From: Paraburkholderia aromaticivorans
GTDB lineage: Bacteria; Pseudomonadota; Gammaproteobacteria; Burkholderiales; Burkholderiaceae
Assembly (NCBI RefSeq): GCF_002278075.1
Contig: NZ_CP022992.1
Span: forward strand, 310,001 to 374,000
Direction: 5' to 3'
Length of the DNA stretch: 64,000 nt
Shown here piece by piece: positions 37,245 to 45,986 of the stretch. A model generated the notes under the pieces. It was not told where the DNA came from. It ran no database searches and saw nothing but the letters and a program-made list of their open reading frames with translations. Numbering within the stretch: position 1 is the first letter of the stretch; every line of letters starts with the position of its first letter. The position numbers and the translations under genes are program-made.

Positions 37245-37874
37245 ATGCAAGTTCTTACAAGACGACGATTTTGCCAAGTCGTCGGCTCACTAGCGGCTGA
37301 GCCTGTGCTGGCTTCAGGAAAGTTTCCTGGGTGCGAGGCGGCGACGGAGTCGTCCATAACCGTTTTGCAACTGCTGGTCGAGGCATCGATCGTGTCGTTT
37401 GCCGAACGGCGGATTTTCGAGCACGCGGCCAGGCGCTCGGCGGCTGGCCTGTCATGGGTGACGCTGGATGACCCGATGCGCCTGGGAGATACCTTCGCGC
37501 ATCTCGATGGGGTGCGGCAGCAGGCAGCGGTGCACGGAATGGCTGTGGCAGTGATTGCGCGTCCGGCCATGGCGTTCGCGCTGCGTACGCATATCGAGCC
37601 GCAATGGCGGGTGCTGCTGTCGGCGCACATACGTGCTTCCGATGGCGCAAGTTTGCATCGTTTCGTCGGTACCAGGGAAGCGGTAAATGAACTGCGGGAC
37701 GGTGCTGCGAAATGGAAAGGCGTAATCGGTTTCGCTTCTGGTTTGCTGGGTGTTGTCGCTCTTTCCCAAGGCGCTTCGGGCAACACGGAAAAAATTGAGG
37801 CCGATACGCATAGCAGAGACTGGCAAGCTTCAGACCTTGACGCATGGCTCGCCGCTAGCCCGAGGAGCGTCTGA
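37245..37874 (+). CDS. Unrecognised protein with twin-arginine-like leader, first gene of the p-cresol module
   Basis: I do not recognise this 209-residue protein by motif. It opens MQVLTRRRFCQVVGSLAAEP, resembling a twin-arginine leader, followed by an Ala-rich soluble region and a hydrophobic patch GVIGFASGLLGVVALSQG near residue 160. A strong AAGGAGGAA site precedes it, and its stop overlaps the pchF start, so it belongs to the p-cresol operon. In Pseudomonas a gene of unknown function (pchX) of roughly this size lies next to pchF; this may be its counterpart, but I recognise no sequence similarity from memory. A role in exporting or assembling p-cresol methylhydroxylase is a guess. Confidence 0.7.
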   Translation: MQVLTRRRFCQVVGSLAAEPVLASGKFPGCEAATESSITVLQLLVEASIVSFAERRIFEHAARRSAAGLSWVTLDDPMRLGDTFAHLDGVRQQAAVHGMAVAVIARPAMAFALRTHIEPQWRVLLSAHIRASDGASLHRFVGTREAVNELRDGAAKWKGVIGFASGLLGVVALSQGASGNTEKIEADTHSRDWQASDLDAWLAASPRSV

Positions 37875-39448
37875 TGCAAAAAGTTCTACCGAGCGGCTTT
37901 TTGCCCGAAAAGTTCGCCGCTGTCCTCGCGGATTTGCGGAAGGCGGTCGGAAAAGAATACGTATTCAGTGACCCGCAATGGGATCTGCCGGCCTATAACG
38001 ACGCCTATCTGACCACGCCTGCCGAATTGCATCAGCCGTCGGCTGCTGTGGCGCCGGCCAATATCGAGGAAGTCCTCAAAGTGCTTGCCGTGGCGAGCCG
38101 GTATGGGGCGCCGCTGTGGACCATCGGCACCGGCAAGAATTTTGCGTATGGTGGCCCGGCGCCACGCAAGGCCGGCTTCGTCGTCCTCGACATGAAGCGG
38201 ATGAAGCGTATTCTCGAAGTCAATGAGAAACACGGTTACGCGGTGGTTGAGCCCGGCGTCAGTTACATCGATCTCTATCGACACCTGAAGAAAATCGGCT
38301 CCAGGCTGTGGATCGATTGCGCAGCGCCCGCCTGGGGCGGCGTCATGCCCAACACGCTTGAACACGGCGTCGGCTACACGCCCTATGGCGACCACTTGAT
38401 GATGCAGTGCGGCATGGAGGTGGTTCTGGCTGACGGCACCGTCGTGAATACGGGCATGGGGGCTTTGCCCAACAGCCAAACTGCCCACCTGTACAAATAC
38501 GGTTTCGGCCCCAGTATGGACGGCTTGTTTACCCAGTCCAATTATGGCGTAGTGACCAAGATGGGTGTTTGGCTGATGCCCGAGCCTCGAGGCTATCGGC
38601 CCTACATGTTTACGTTCGAGCGCGAGGAGGATCTGGAAGCGGTCACGGAAGCCTTGCGTCCGCTCAAGGTCAATATGCTGATTCCCGCCGTGGCGGTGAC
38701 GGCTGGGCTGATTTGGGATGCAGCCGTGCAGGTGCGCCGCAGCGACTATTACACAGGTAGGGGTCCCTTGCCGCCGAGCGCGCGCCAAAAGATGAAGCGG
38801 GATCTACGTATTGGGGAATGGAATTTCTATGGCGCCCTCTACGGTCCGGAACCAATCATGGACAACACTTGGGAAGTTATTCGCGACATTTTCATGGGAA
38901 TACCAGGCGCCAAGGTTTACCTGGATGCGGATCGCAAGGGCGAGGCGGCGTGGGAGTACCGCAAGAAGCTTGGCATGGGCGTGCCCAACATGACCGAATA
39001 CAACCTGATGAACTGGATTCCCAATGGCGCTCACATTGATTTCTCCCCCATCTCGCCGGTTACCGGGCCCGATGCCATGCGGCAATATGCTCTGATTCGC
39101 GACCGCTGCGATGCCGCCGGATTCGATTATTGCGGCGAATTCGCCGTTGGCTGGCGCGACATGCATCATATCTTCTGCCTGACCTTCGAGCGTGATAACG
39201 AGGACTCGAAGGCGCGGGCAAACAAACTTTTTGGCGAACTGGTCCGGGCGGCGTCAGAGGCCGGTTATGGCGAATATCGCACGCACATCGATTTCATGGA
39301 CCAGATTGCCGCTACATACAACTGGAACGACCGATCGCTCTGGCGGCAGCACGAAAAGTTGAAGGACGCCCTCGATCCGCAAGGCATTCTATCGCCCGGC
39401 AAGATGGGGATATGGCCGAAAACCATGCGCAAGGAGGTCAAGGCATGA
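37874..39448 (+). CDS. pchF: p-Cresol methylhydroxylase flavoprotein subunit
   Basis: A 524-residue vanillyl-alcohol-oxidase-family flavoprotein. The FAD-binding part includes WTIGTGKNFAYGG (about residues 82-94), YAVVEPGVSYIDLY (122-135) and GVGYTPYGDHLMMQCGMEVV (165-184); the cap domain follows. Tyr376 (TEYNLMNW) is near the expected site of the covalent FAD tyrosine, but alignment is needed. It oxidises p-cresol to 4-hydroxybenzyl alcohol and 4-hydroxybenzaldehyde and passes electrons to the cytochrome encoded next. The start overlaps the previous stop (TGATG), and the stop overlaps pchC. Confidence 0.9.
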   Translation: MQKVLPSGFLPEKFAAVLADLRKAVGKEYVFSDPQWDLPAYNDAYLTTPAELHQPSAAVAPANIEEVLKVLAVASRYGAPLWTIGTGKNFAYGGPAPRKAGFVVLDMKRMKRILEVNEKHGYAVVEPGVSYIDLYRHLKKIGSRLWIDCAAPAWGGVMPNTLEHGVGYTPYGDHLMMQCGMEVVLADGTVVNTGMGALPNSQTAHLYKYGFGPSMDGLFTQSNYGVVTKMGVWLMPEPRGYRPYMFTFEREEDLEAVTEALRPLKVNMLIPAVAVTAGLIWDAAVQVRRSDYYTGRGPLPPSARQKMKRDLRIGEWNFYGALYGPEPIMDNTWEVIRDIFMGIPGAKVYLDADRKGEAAWEYRKKLGMGVPNMTEYNLMNWIPNGAHIDFSPISPVTGPDAMRQYALIRDRCDAAGFDYCGEFAVGWRDMHHIFCLTFERDNEDSKARANKLFGELVRAASEAGYGEYRTHIDFMDQIAATYNWNDRSLWRQHEKLKDALDPQGILSPGKMGIWPKTMRKEVKA

Positions 39449-39840
39449 AGCGCGTGTCATCGGTTTTGCTGAACAATATGCTCGCGGCGCTGCTGCTGGG
39501 CGGCATGGGCCTGGGCGCAGCTCAGGCCGCGGGGCCTTTCGACGCCGACATCATGGCGAAGGGGCAGGCGGTTTACACGCATTACTGCGCCGTGTGCCAC
39601 GCCCTTGGGGTGGAAAATCCCGGCACGTTCGCACTGGCCAAGTATTACGGCATGGATAAGGCGGCGCTGATCCAGCGCGACAATCTCACTGTCGATTTCG
39701 TCAAGTACCTCGTACGCAATGGACGCGGCTTGATGCCAGCCTTCCGTCCCGCCGAGATCAGTAACCAGGAGCTTGATGCGCTGTCGCGTTATCTCGCAGC
39801 GGGACCGCATATCGGCTTGCCGGCAAAAATCAAAAATTGA
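39445..39840 (+). CDS. pchC: p-Cresol methylhydroxylase cytochrome c subunit
   Basis: A 131-residue class I cytochrome c. A signal peptide (about residues 1-28, ending AAQA) sends it to the periplasm; the haem site is Cys48-x2-Cys51-His52 (CAVCH) and the axial Met97 is in GLMPAF. It accepts electrons from PchF and forms the alpha2beta2 enzyme with it. The ATG overlaps the pchF stop with AAGGAGG just before, so the start is secure. Confidence 0.9.
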   Translation: MKRVSSVLLNNMLAALLLGGMGLGAAQAAGPFDADIMAKGQAVYTHYCAVCHALGVENPGTFALAKYYGMDKAALIQRDNLTVDFVKYLVRNGRGLMPAFRPAEISNQELDALSRYLAAGPHIGLPAKIKN

Positions 39841-39851
39841 TGGAGACAAAA

Positions 39852-41300
39852 ATGGCAATTGTCAAGACGCAACTCTGGATCGATGGCCAGTTCCGTGACG
39901 CTAAGAGCGGCGCTACTTTCCAGGACCTGAACCCGGAAAACGATCTGCCTTACGCCGAAGCGAGCCGCGGCGCCCCAGAGGATGTAGAGTTAGCCATTCA
40001 GGCCGCGCACGCGGCGTTTGCAAGTTATCGCGAAACCGCACCGGCGCAGCGCGAAAACTGGCTGATCAAGGCCGCCGAATTGCTGGAGCAGCGCGCGGAG
40101 GACTTCATCGAGGTGTTGATTGACGAGATCGGTTCGCCGCTCATCAAGGCGCAATTCGAGCTCAAGTACGCGCTGGCCCATTTGCGCGCCGCCGCCGGCA
40201 TTCCCCGGCGCATCAGCGGACTGACGCTGCCTTCGGATACGCCGGGGCGGTTGTCACTGGCCGTGCGCGAGCCGCTGGGCGTATTTGCCTGCATCACCCC
40301 GTTCAATGTGCCCCTGATCAAGGCCATGAAGCAATGCACCGGGCCGTTGGCCACTGGCAACACTGTCGTGTTGCTAGCATCCGAACATGCGCCGGTGCTT
40401 GCCGTGCGGGTCGCCGAGCTGTTCCGCGACGCGGGCCTTCCTGCCGGCAGTTTCAACGTCATCAGCGGTTTCGGCGAAGAGATCGGTGACTGCCTCGTGG
40501 CGCATCCCTTGAATCGGGGCCTCAACTTTACCGGCTCCACGCGGGTGGGGCGCCATCTTTCCGAACTGTGTGGCCGACACTTCAAGCGCTCCCTGCTCGA
40601 GCTGGGTGGCAAAAGCCCCCTTGTTGTCCTCAAGGATGCCGATCTCAACGCCGCCGTACAGGGCGCAGTAATGGGGATGTTCCTCTACCAGGGGCAGGTA
40701 TGCATGGGCTCCAGCCGGATTCTGGTCGAGAGCGCCGTGCATGACGAGTTCCTTGGGCGTTTCACGGAGGCTGCCGAGGCCATCGGCCATGGTGACCTGC
40801 GCGATCCCGGCACCTGGATCGGACCCATTATCTCGGTGCGCCAGCGTGAGCGCATCCAGCGCCACATCGACAATGCCGTGACGCAAGGTGCCCTGGTCGT
40901 GACCGGCAACAAATGGGCAGGTAACCGATGTCTGCCGACGATACTCACGGGCGTCAAGCCGGAGATGGAGTGTTACTACGAGGAGACCTTCGGCCCGGTA
41001 ACATCCGTTTATCCCGTGCAGTCGCCCGAAGCGGCGCTGAGTCTTGCCAATGACACCGTTTACGGTCTCTCGGCGGCCATTTACACCCAGAATCTGACCG
41101 AGGCGATTCGTCTGGCTAGCGGCATTCGCTCGGGCATGGTGCATATCAACGCCCCGTCGTTGTACGACGAGCCGCATGTGCCTTTTGGCGGCGTCGGCGA
41201 ATCGGGAATGGGGCGTGAAGGTACGGTGACGGACATCGATCACTGTACCGAATGGAAGTGGGTGACGATTCAAACGCCCGGAGCCAGCCATGGTCACTGA
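39852..41300 (+). CDS. pchA: Aldehyde dehydrogenase, probably 4-hydroxybenzaldehyde dehydrogenase
   Basis: A 482-residue NAD(P)-dependent aldehyde dehydrogenase of the benzaldehyde/vanillin type: catalytic Cys284 in GQVCMGSSR, Glu in LELGGKSPLVVL (about 250), and the cofactor loop FTGSTRVG. Placed right after pchFC, it most likely oxidises 4-hydroxybenzaldehyde to 4-hydroxybenzoate. ATG 39852 was chosen because GGAGA lies just upstream, while ATG 39840 overlaps the pchC stop without such a site. The end overlaps the decarboxylase gene by eleven bases. Confidence 0.85.
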   Translation: MAIVKTQLWIDGQFRDAKSGATFQDLNPENDLPYAEASRGAPEDVELAIQAAHAAFASYRETAPAQRENWLIKAAELLEQRAEDFIEVLIDEIGSPLIKAQFELKYALAHLRAAAGIPRRISGLTLPSDTPGRLSLAVREPLGVFACITPFNVPLIKAMKQCTGPLATGNTVVLLASEHAPVLAVRVAELFRDAGLPAGSFNVISGFGEEIGDCLVAHPLNRGLNFTGSTRVGRHLSELCGRHFKRSLLELGGKSPLVVLKDADLNAAVQGAVMGMFLYQGQVCMGSSRILVESAVHDEFLGRFTEAAEAIGHGDLRDPGTWIGPIISVRQRERIQRHIDNAVTQGALVVTGNKWAGNRCLPTILTGVKPEMECYYEETFGPVTSVYPVQSPEAALSLANDTVYGLSAAIYTQNLTEAIRLASGIRSGMVHINAPSLYDEPHVPFGGVGESGMGREGTVTDIDHCTEWKWVTIQTPGASHGH

Positions 41301-42774
41301 CAAAGGCGTGGCGCTGTCCGCCATGGCGCACCAGGTTGCGAAGCGGGTGCGGTGCCTGCGCGACTTTCTCGATCTGTTGTCCGAGCATGGGCAGTGCGTG
41401 CATTGGCCGGATGCCGTGCTGCCCGAGCCCGATATCCGTCATATCGCCGTGGCCGCTGGCAACGATCCCGGCGGCGGTCCTGCGATCCTTTTCGATCGGA
41501 TTCGCGGTTATCCGGGCAAGCGCCTTGCGGTCAATGTTCACGGCAGCTTCGCCAATCTGGCGATCTTGATGGGGCAACCCAAGACTGCCACCGTGCGCGA
41601 ACTGTTTTTCGATCTGATCAAGCGCTGGGGATCTGATCAACCGCTGCTCGAATGGGTGGCAACGGATCAGGCGCCGATATTCGAGAACGTCCGGGAAAAA
41701 GACTTCAACCTCTACGAACTATTGCCGCTGCATCGTATCAACGCCAGCGATGGGGGTTTCTACATTGGCAAGGCGTGCGTGGTGAGCCGCGACCCGCTTG
41801 ATCCGGACGAGTTCGGCAAGCAGAATGTTGGAATCTACCGCATCCAGCCCATGGGGGGCGACACTTTTACCCTGCTATCGATCCCCTCGCACGACATGGG
41901 GCGGCAGATCATGGCTGCCGAGCAGAACGGCAAGCCGTTGCATATTTCCGTTATGCTGGGCAACCATCCAGCGATGGTGCTGTTCGCCGCGACGCCGGTC
42001 GGTTACGAGGAATCCGAGTACGCCTACGCTTCGCAGATGATGGGAGCGCCGCTACGCCTTACAAAAGCCGCCAACGGCACTGATATCCTGGCCGATAGCG
42101 AGATCCTGATCGAGGCGGAATTGTTGCTCAACCATCGCGAGACCGAGGGGCCGTTCGGCGAGTTTCCGGGCAGCTACAGCGGGGTGCGCAAAGTCCCGCT
42201 GTTCCGCATTACGCGCATCGCGCACCGTACCGACCCGATTTTCGAAAGCATTTATATCGGCAAGGGATGGACCGAACACGACACCTTGATCGGCCTCAAT
42301 ACCTCGGCGCCCGTCTACGCACAACTCAAGAAGGATTTCCCGGAGGTCGAAGCGGTTAATGCCATGTATCAGCACGGCATGACGGCGGTGATCTCGGTGC
42401 GCAACCGTTATGGCGGTTTCGCCAAGTCGGTGGCAATGCGCGCGCTGGGGACACCGCACGGGCTGATGTATCTCAAGAACATCATCCTGGTCGATGAAAC
42501 GGTGGACCCGTTCAATCTGAACGATGTGATGTGGGCGCTTTCGACGCGGACCCGCGCCGCAGATATTATCGTGCTGCCCAATATGGCCATGGTGCCGATC
42601 GATCCGTCTGCCGAAGTGCCGGGCAGGGGCCACCATCTCATCATCGACGCGACCAGTTTCGTCGCCCCGGATAATCTGGGTGCCGATCCGCACCTGGTGG
42701 AACGTCCGCGTAGTGCGGAAATCGATGCGCTGGCGCAGCGCCTGCGTGAATTGCAGCAAGGAGGTGTCGCATGA
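41290..42774 (+). CDS. UbiD-family hydroxyarylic acid decarboxylase, C subunit (probable 4-hydroxybenzoate decarboxylase)
   Basis: A 494-residue UbiD-family enzyme. The catalytic carboxylates appear in TEGPFGEFPG as Glu286 and Glu291, and INASDGGFYIGKACVVSRDP and the later MYQHGMTAVISVRNRYGG region are typical of the VdcC/ShdC group. These enzymes use prenylated FMN made by UbiX. With its D subunit and ubiX beside it, and p-cresol oxidation genes upstream, the likely reaction is 4-hydroxybenzoate to phenol and CO2. Vanillate to guaiacol is an alternative for this subfamily. The start overlaps the aldehyde dehydrogenase end, indicating one transcript. Confidence 0.85.
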   Translation: MVTDKGVALSAMAHQVAKRVRCLRDFLDLLSEHGQCVHWPDAVLPEPDIRHIAVAAGNDPGGGPAILFDRIRGYPGKRLAVNVHGSFANLAILMGQPKTATVRELFFDLIKRWGSDQPLLEWVATDQAPIFENVREKDFNLYELLPLHRINASDGGFYIGKACVVSRDPLDPDEFGKQNVGIYRIQPMGGDTFTLLSIPSHDMGRQIMAAEQNGKPLHISVMLGNHPAMVLFAATPVGYEESEYAYASQMMGAPLRLTKAANGTDILADSEILIEAELLLNHRETEGPFGEFPGSYSGVRKVPLFRITRIAHRTDPIFESIYIGKGWTEHDTLIGLNTSAPVYAQLKKDFPEVEAVNAMYQHGMTAVISVRNRYGGFAKSVAMRALGTPHGLMYLKNIILVDETVDPFNLNDVMWALSTRTRAADIIVLPNMAMVPIDPSAEVPGRGHHLIIDATSFVAPDNLGADPHLVERPRSAEIDALAQRLRELQQGGVA

Positions 42775-43025
42775 ATGCGATCCAGGAAAACAATCCCCCT
42801 TGCCCGCGCTGTGAGTCGCAGGCAGCGGCCCTGATGCATCATGGGATCGACAATGGCGAGAGGGTATGGTCGATCTGGCACTGCACCCAGTGTGCCTTTA
42901 CCTGGCGGGACAGCGAACCGCCCGCGTCCATCGATCTCCGAAAGCGCGCTGCGTGGTCGCAACTGAAGGGCGTTGATCTGACGCAGTTGCGCCAGGTGAT
43001 TTTGCCGTCCGACACGCCGAGATAA
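42771..43025 (+). CDS. Non-oxidative hydroxyarylic acid decarboxylase, small D subunit
   Basis: An 84-residue protein with two CxxC zinc-like pairs: CPRC (about residues 12-15) and HCTQCAFTWRDSEPP (about 42-56). This is the pattern of the D proteins in the bsdBCD/vdcBCD/ecdBCD decarboxylases, whose biochemical role is unclear but whose presence marks hydroxyarylic acid decarboxylase operons. It overlaps the C subunit by four bases. Presence of D supports a phenolic acid substrate and not the ubiquinone-pathway UbiD. Confidence 0.85.
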   Translation: MNAIQENNPPCPRCESQAAALMHHGIDNGERVWSIWHCTQCAFTWRDSEPPASIDLRKRAAWSQLKGVDLTQLRQVILPSDTPR

Positions 43026-43078
43026 GCGGTCGATGAGCTAGCCATGATTAAAGTTGCCAAGCAATAACGAGGGAAGTG

Positions 43079-44449
43079 ATGAAGAATTTTTCGGAACTGC
43101 TGCAAAAATCTGGGATCGCGCTCGATCCTGTCCGTACCGCTGCAATGGCCTTGCGCGGCGCGGTTGGCATGGTGACGCCAAAGTTCGCCGTGCGCCCGGC
43201 AACGGTTGAGCAGGTGCAGACGATCCAGAAGGCGGCAAAGGCCGATGGCGTGACGCTCTGGGTTACGCCGAATCACAGCGGTAATGGCTTGCAGGCGCCG
43301 GCAGCCGGTTCCGAGCGGTCGGTGCTGGTCGATCTGTCGCGCATGAACCGTATTCTCAAGGTAGATACGGATTCGGCGTATGTGCTGGTGGAGCCAGGCG
43401 TGAGTTATGGCGAGTTGCGCCGATGGCTCAAGGACAAGGGTTTCTCCATATGGGTCGACGCGGGGCGGGATGACGATGCGTCGATAATGGGCGGCATCCT
43501 GGATCGGGCCTTCGGTTATACGGCCTATGGCGACCATGCGATGATGCAGTGCGGCCTGGAATTGGTGATGCGCGATGGCACCCTAGTGCGTACAGGGATG
43601 GGGGCGTTTGGCACGGACGATGGACGTGCCTGGCAACTGTTCAAGTATGGATTCGGGCCTTACACCGATGGCTTGTATCAACAAGGCGACTGGGCCGTGC
43701 CCACCAAGGTCGGTTTCTGGATTTCACCCCAGCCCCCGGCATATCGGCCTTTTGCCTTGCGCATGGATGATGAAAAGGCCTTCGTCGCGGCGACCGAGGC
43801 GGCGCGCGATTTGCGCATCAATATGGTAGTGCCCAATAACATGGTCCTGATCGACAAGGCGAGCGACGAAGCGCTGTATGGGCCGGGGGCATCGCCCTGG
43901 AACCTGTATGGTGCCGTGTATGGACTGCCCAAGAATTTGGATTTTTTGTGGACGATGCTGCACGGCTTGGCCGGGAAGCTCGGCGGGCGTCTCGAAGACC
44001 TCGGTCAGGTTTCTAGCGGCCCGGGTGGCGCGCATGCGGCCCTGATGCGCGGCGAGGCGAGCGCCGCGTGGTGCGCGTTTCACGAACGTCACCAGGGGCG
44101 TTACCTGCGGCTGGTGTTTGCCCTGCCGATCGAAGGCGACAAGGCGCTGCGTTTTGTCGCACGCAGCCGCGAGTTGGCTAGGGAAAGCGGCTGCGATCTC
44201 GTGATCGAGCAAGGCACTTCGTGGCGTGCCCTGCTGGCCGAGGTCCTGCTCGTCGCCCCCGACGGCGACAATAAGAAGCAGCGGGATTGTGCCGAGCGGC
44301 TGATCCAGGCTTGGGCGCTGGAAGGCATCGGCGTGGTTCGAGCCGATCCCGCGCTGCGGGCAGCTGCGCTAGGAACCTATGCTGACGCCGGCTTTGTCAA
44401 GCTGCGTGGCAACGTCGCGGCAGCGCTCACCGACGGCGTGGCCGCATGA
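43079..44449 (+). CDS. Second flavoprotein of the p-cresol methylhydroxylase/vanillyl alcohol oxidase family
   Basis: A 456-residue FAD-dependent protein clearly related to PchF: VTPNHSGNGLQAPA, YVLVEPGVSYGELRRWLK, FGYTAYGDHAMMQCGLELVM, KYGFGPYTDGLYQQG. It is about 70 residues shorter. The PchF region around Tyr376 (TEYNLMNWIPNG) has no counterpart; GEASAAWCAFHERHQGRYLR lies there instead, so covalent FAD attachment as in PchF seems unlikely. No cytochrome gene accompanies it. It lies between the decarboxylase D subunit and ubiX. Function unknown: another phenol-side-chain oxidation, or a helper for the decarboxylase. ATG 43079 is preferred over GTG 43076, behind GAGGG. Confidence 0.8.
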   Translation: MKNFSELLQKSGIALDPVRTAAMALRGAVGMVTPKFAVRPATVEQVQTIQKAAKADGVTLWVTPNHSGNGLQAPAAGSERSVLVDLSRMNRILKVDTDSAYVLVEPGVSYGELRRWLKDKGFSIWVDAGRDDDASIMGGILDRAFGYTAYGDHAMMQCGLELVMRDGTLVRTGMGAFGTDDGRAWQLFKYGFGPYTDGLYQQGDWAVPTKVGFWISPQPPAYRPFALRMDDEKAFVAATEAARDLRINMVVPNNMVLIDKASDEALYGPGASPWNLYGAVYGLPKNLDFLWTMLHGLAGKLGGRLEDLGQVSSGPGGAHAALMRGEASAAWCAFHERHQGRYLRLVFALPIEGDKALRFVARSRELARESGCDLVIEQGTSWRALLAEVLLVAPDGDNKKQRDCAERLIQAWALEGIGVVRADPALRAAALGTYADAGFVKLRGNVAAALTDGVAA

Positions 44450-44474
44450 TGACACGGGTGCGGAGGAGCCTTCC

Positions 44475-45062
44475 ATGAGTACAAGCGCGAGGCGGCTCAT
44501 CGTCGGCGTGACTGGCGCATCGGGTTCGGTGATCGCGTTGCGGCTGCTGCAGTTGCTGCAGCAAGCGGATGACTGGGAGGTTCACCTGGTCCTCTCGCCC
44601 GCCGCGATCCTTAACGCGCAGATTGAGTTGAATCTGGGACGGGAGGCATTTGAGCCTCTGGCCCACCGAGTCTATGCGCACAAGGATATCAGCGCGTCCA
44701 TCGCGTCGGGGTCGTTTCGCACCGAAGGGATGGTGATTGTCCCTTGCTCGATGAACACCCTTTCGGCCGTGGCGCACGGCGCCAGCAGCAACCTGATCGC
44801 GCGGGCGGCGGACGTAGTTCTCAAAGAGCGGCGCAAGCTGGTCCTGGTGGCGCGCGAGGCGCCCTTGAATCTGATTCAGCTACGCAACATGACCGCCGCC
44901 ACCGAGGCTGGCGCGGTCGTCTTTCCGCCGGTGCCGTCGTTTTATCTTGGCGAGATCAGTTTTCAGCAGATGGTGACGCAGATCGCCGGACGCGTGCTGG
45001 ATCAATTCGGGATCGACAACCCCGATGTATTTCGCTGGAACGGCATCAAGAGTCGGGCTTAA
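44475..45062 (+). CDS. ubiX: UbiX-family flavin prenyltransferase (decarboxylase B subunit)
   Basis: A 195-residue UbiX/Pad1-family protein: IVGVTGASGSVIALRLL (FMN phosphate loop, residues 9-25), VIVPCSMNTLSAVAHGASSNLIARAADVVLKERRKLVLVAREAP (family core in parts) and PPVPSFYLG. It prenylates FMN to make the cofactor for the UbiD-type decarboxylase two genes upstream. GGAGGAG precedes the ATG. It completes a B-C-D decarboxylase set, here interrupted by the extra flavoprotein. It ends the p-cresol operon; 45063-45249 holds nothing I recognise. Confidence 0.9.
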   Translation: MSTSARRLIVGVTGASGSVIALRLLQLLQQADDWEVHLVLSPAAILNAQIELNLGREAFEPLAHRVYAHKDISASIASGSFRTEGMVIVPCSMNTLSAVAHGASSNLIARAADVVLKERRKLVLVAREAPLNLIQLRNMTAATEAGAVVFPPVPSFYLGEISFQQMVTQIAGRVLDQFGIDNPDVFRWNGIKSRA

Positions 45063-45249
45063 ACAAATCGGGGAGCCTTGCTGAATGGGGGTAGCTGCCG
45101 AAACCGGTGGTGTGAGAATTGCAGGGTGCGTGCATATTGAGTCGCCCCTTCAGAACTGCAAGAGCTAGCCCCAACGAGTGATGGGAAGAAGTTCGGAGAT
45201 TATTTAACTCCCAGAAACAATATCGATCTGATTTTCTTTCTGGTGACCT

Positions 45250-45578
45250 TACCCCGCCGAGTACACCATTCGTAATTTAGTTAGCGCGATTCCTGGTGTT
45301 GGGCTGCTGACGTCCACCGCAGCCGTCGCAACGATGGGTGATGCAAAGGCATTCAGGTCCGGTCGCGAGTTTGCCGCGTGTATCGGGATTGTGCCAGAGC
45401 AGAGAGGCACGGGCGGCAAGGTGAACCTGCTCGGCATATCGAAGCGTGGCGATACATACTTGCGCGCGCTCCTGATTCACGGTGCACGCAGTGTCTTGTC
45501 GAATTCAAAGAACCCCGGCGAGTGGGTCGAGCAGATGATGAAGCGACGGCCGAAGAACGTCGTGATCGTTGCGCTTGA
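45250..45578 (+). pseudogene. IS110-family transposase, C-terminal fragment
   Basis: Reads AIPGVGLLTSTAAVATMGDA, then FRSGREFAACIGIVPEQRGT and GGKVNLLGISKRGDTYLRAL, the Tnp20 domain of IS110-family transposases with the conserved serine region. The N-terminal RuvC-like half is absent, and homology stops near 45578 where an IS3 fragment in opposite orientation begins. It differs from the other IS110 copy downstream. Confidence 0.85.
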
Positions 45579-45579
45579 T

Positions 45580-45886
45580 GACACCGCATTACGCCTGAAC
45601 TCGCGAGGCGAGCGGTATTTCAGGGCTTTGTGCGGGTGGCGCTCATTGTAGTGTTCAAACGCGATTGCCAGACGCGAGAGCGCTGTTGGTGCGTCAGGCT
45701 TGTCCATATAGGCGACGTAATCGTGCTTCATGGTCTTCACGAACGATTCGGCCATGCCATTGCTCTGCGGCGAACGGACCGGCGTGGTCAGCGGCTCAAG
45801 ACCCAGTTCGCGAGCGAAGCTGCGCGTGCGGTGGTCGATGTAGGCCGAGCCGTTGCTGTTTGTAGTTTTCCTCGACAACACGGGAG
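45580..45886 (-). pseudogene. IS3-family (IS2-like) transposase OrfB, C-terminal fragment
   Basis: The minus strand encodes [40 protein letters not shown] and [18 protein letters not shown], the end of the integrase-type rve domain of IS3 OrfB including the last catalytic Glu (AESF). Upstream only [10 protein letters not shown] of the Asp region remains. It could be the missing C-terminus of the element whose start lies at 45987-46600, inverted relative to it. Confidence 0.82.
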
Positions 45887-45986
45887 GCAAGGACGGGATG
45901 ACAAAGACGTCCAGCAGTTTGCAGGACCTGGAGCGGCCCCACGTATCTGAGGACACGAGGACTCTCTTAAAATAAGGGATAGTCTT

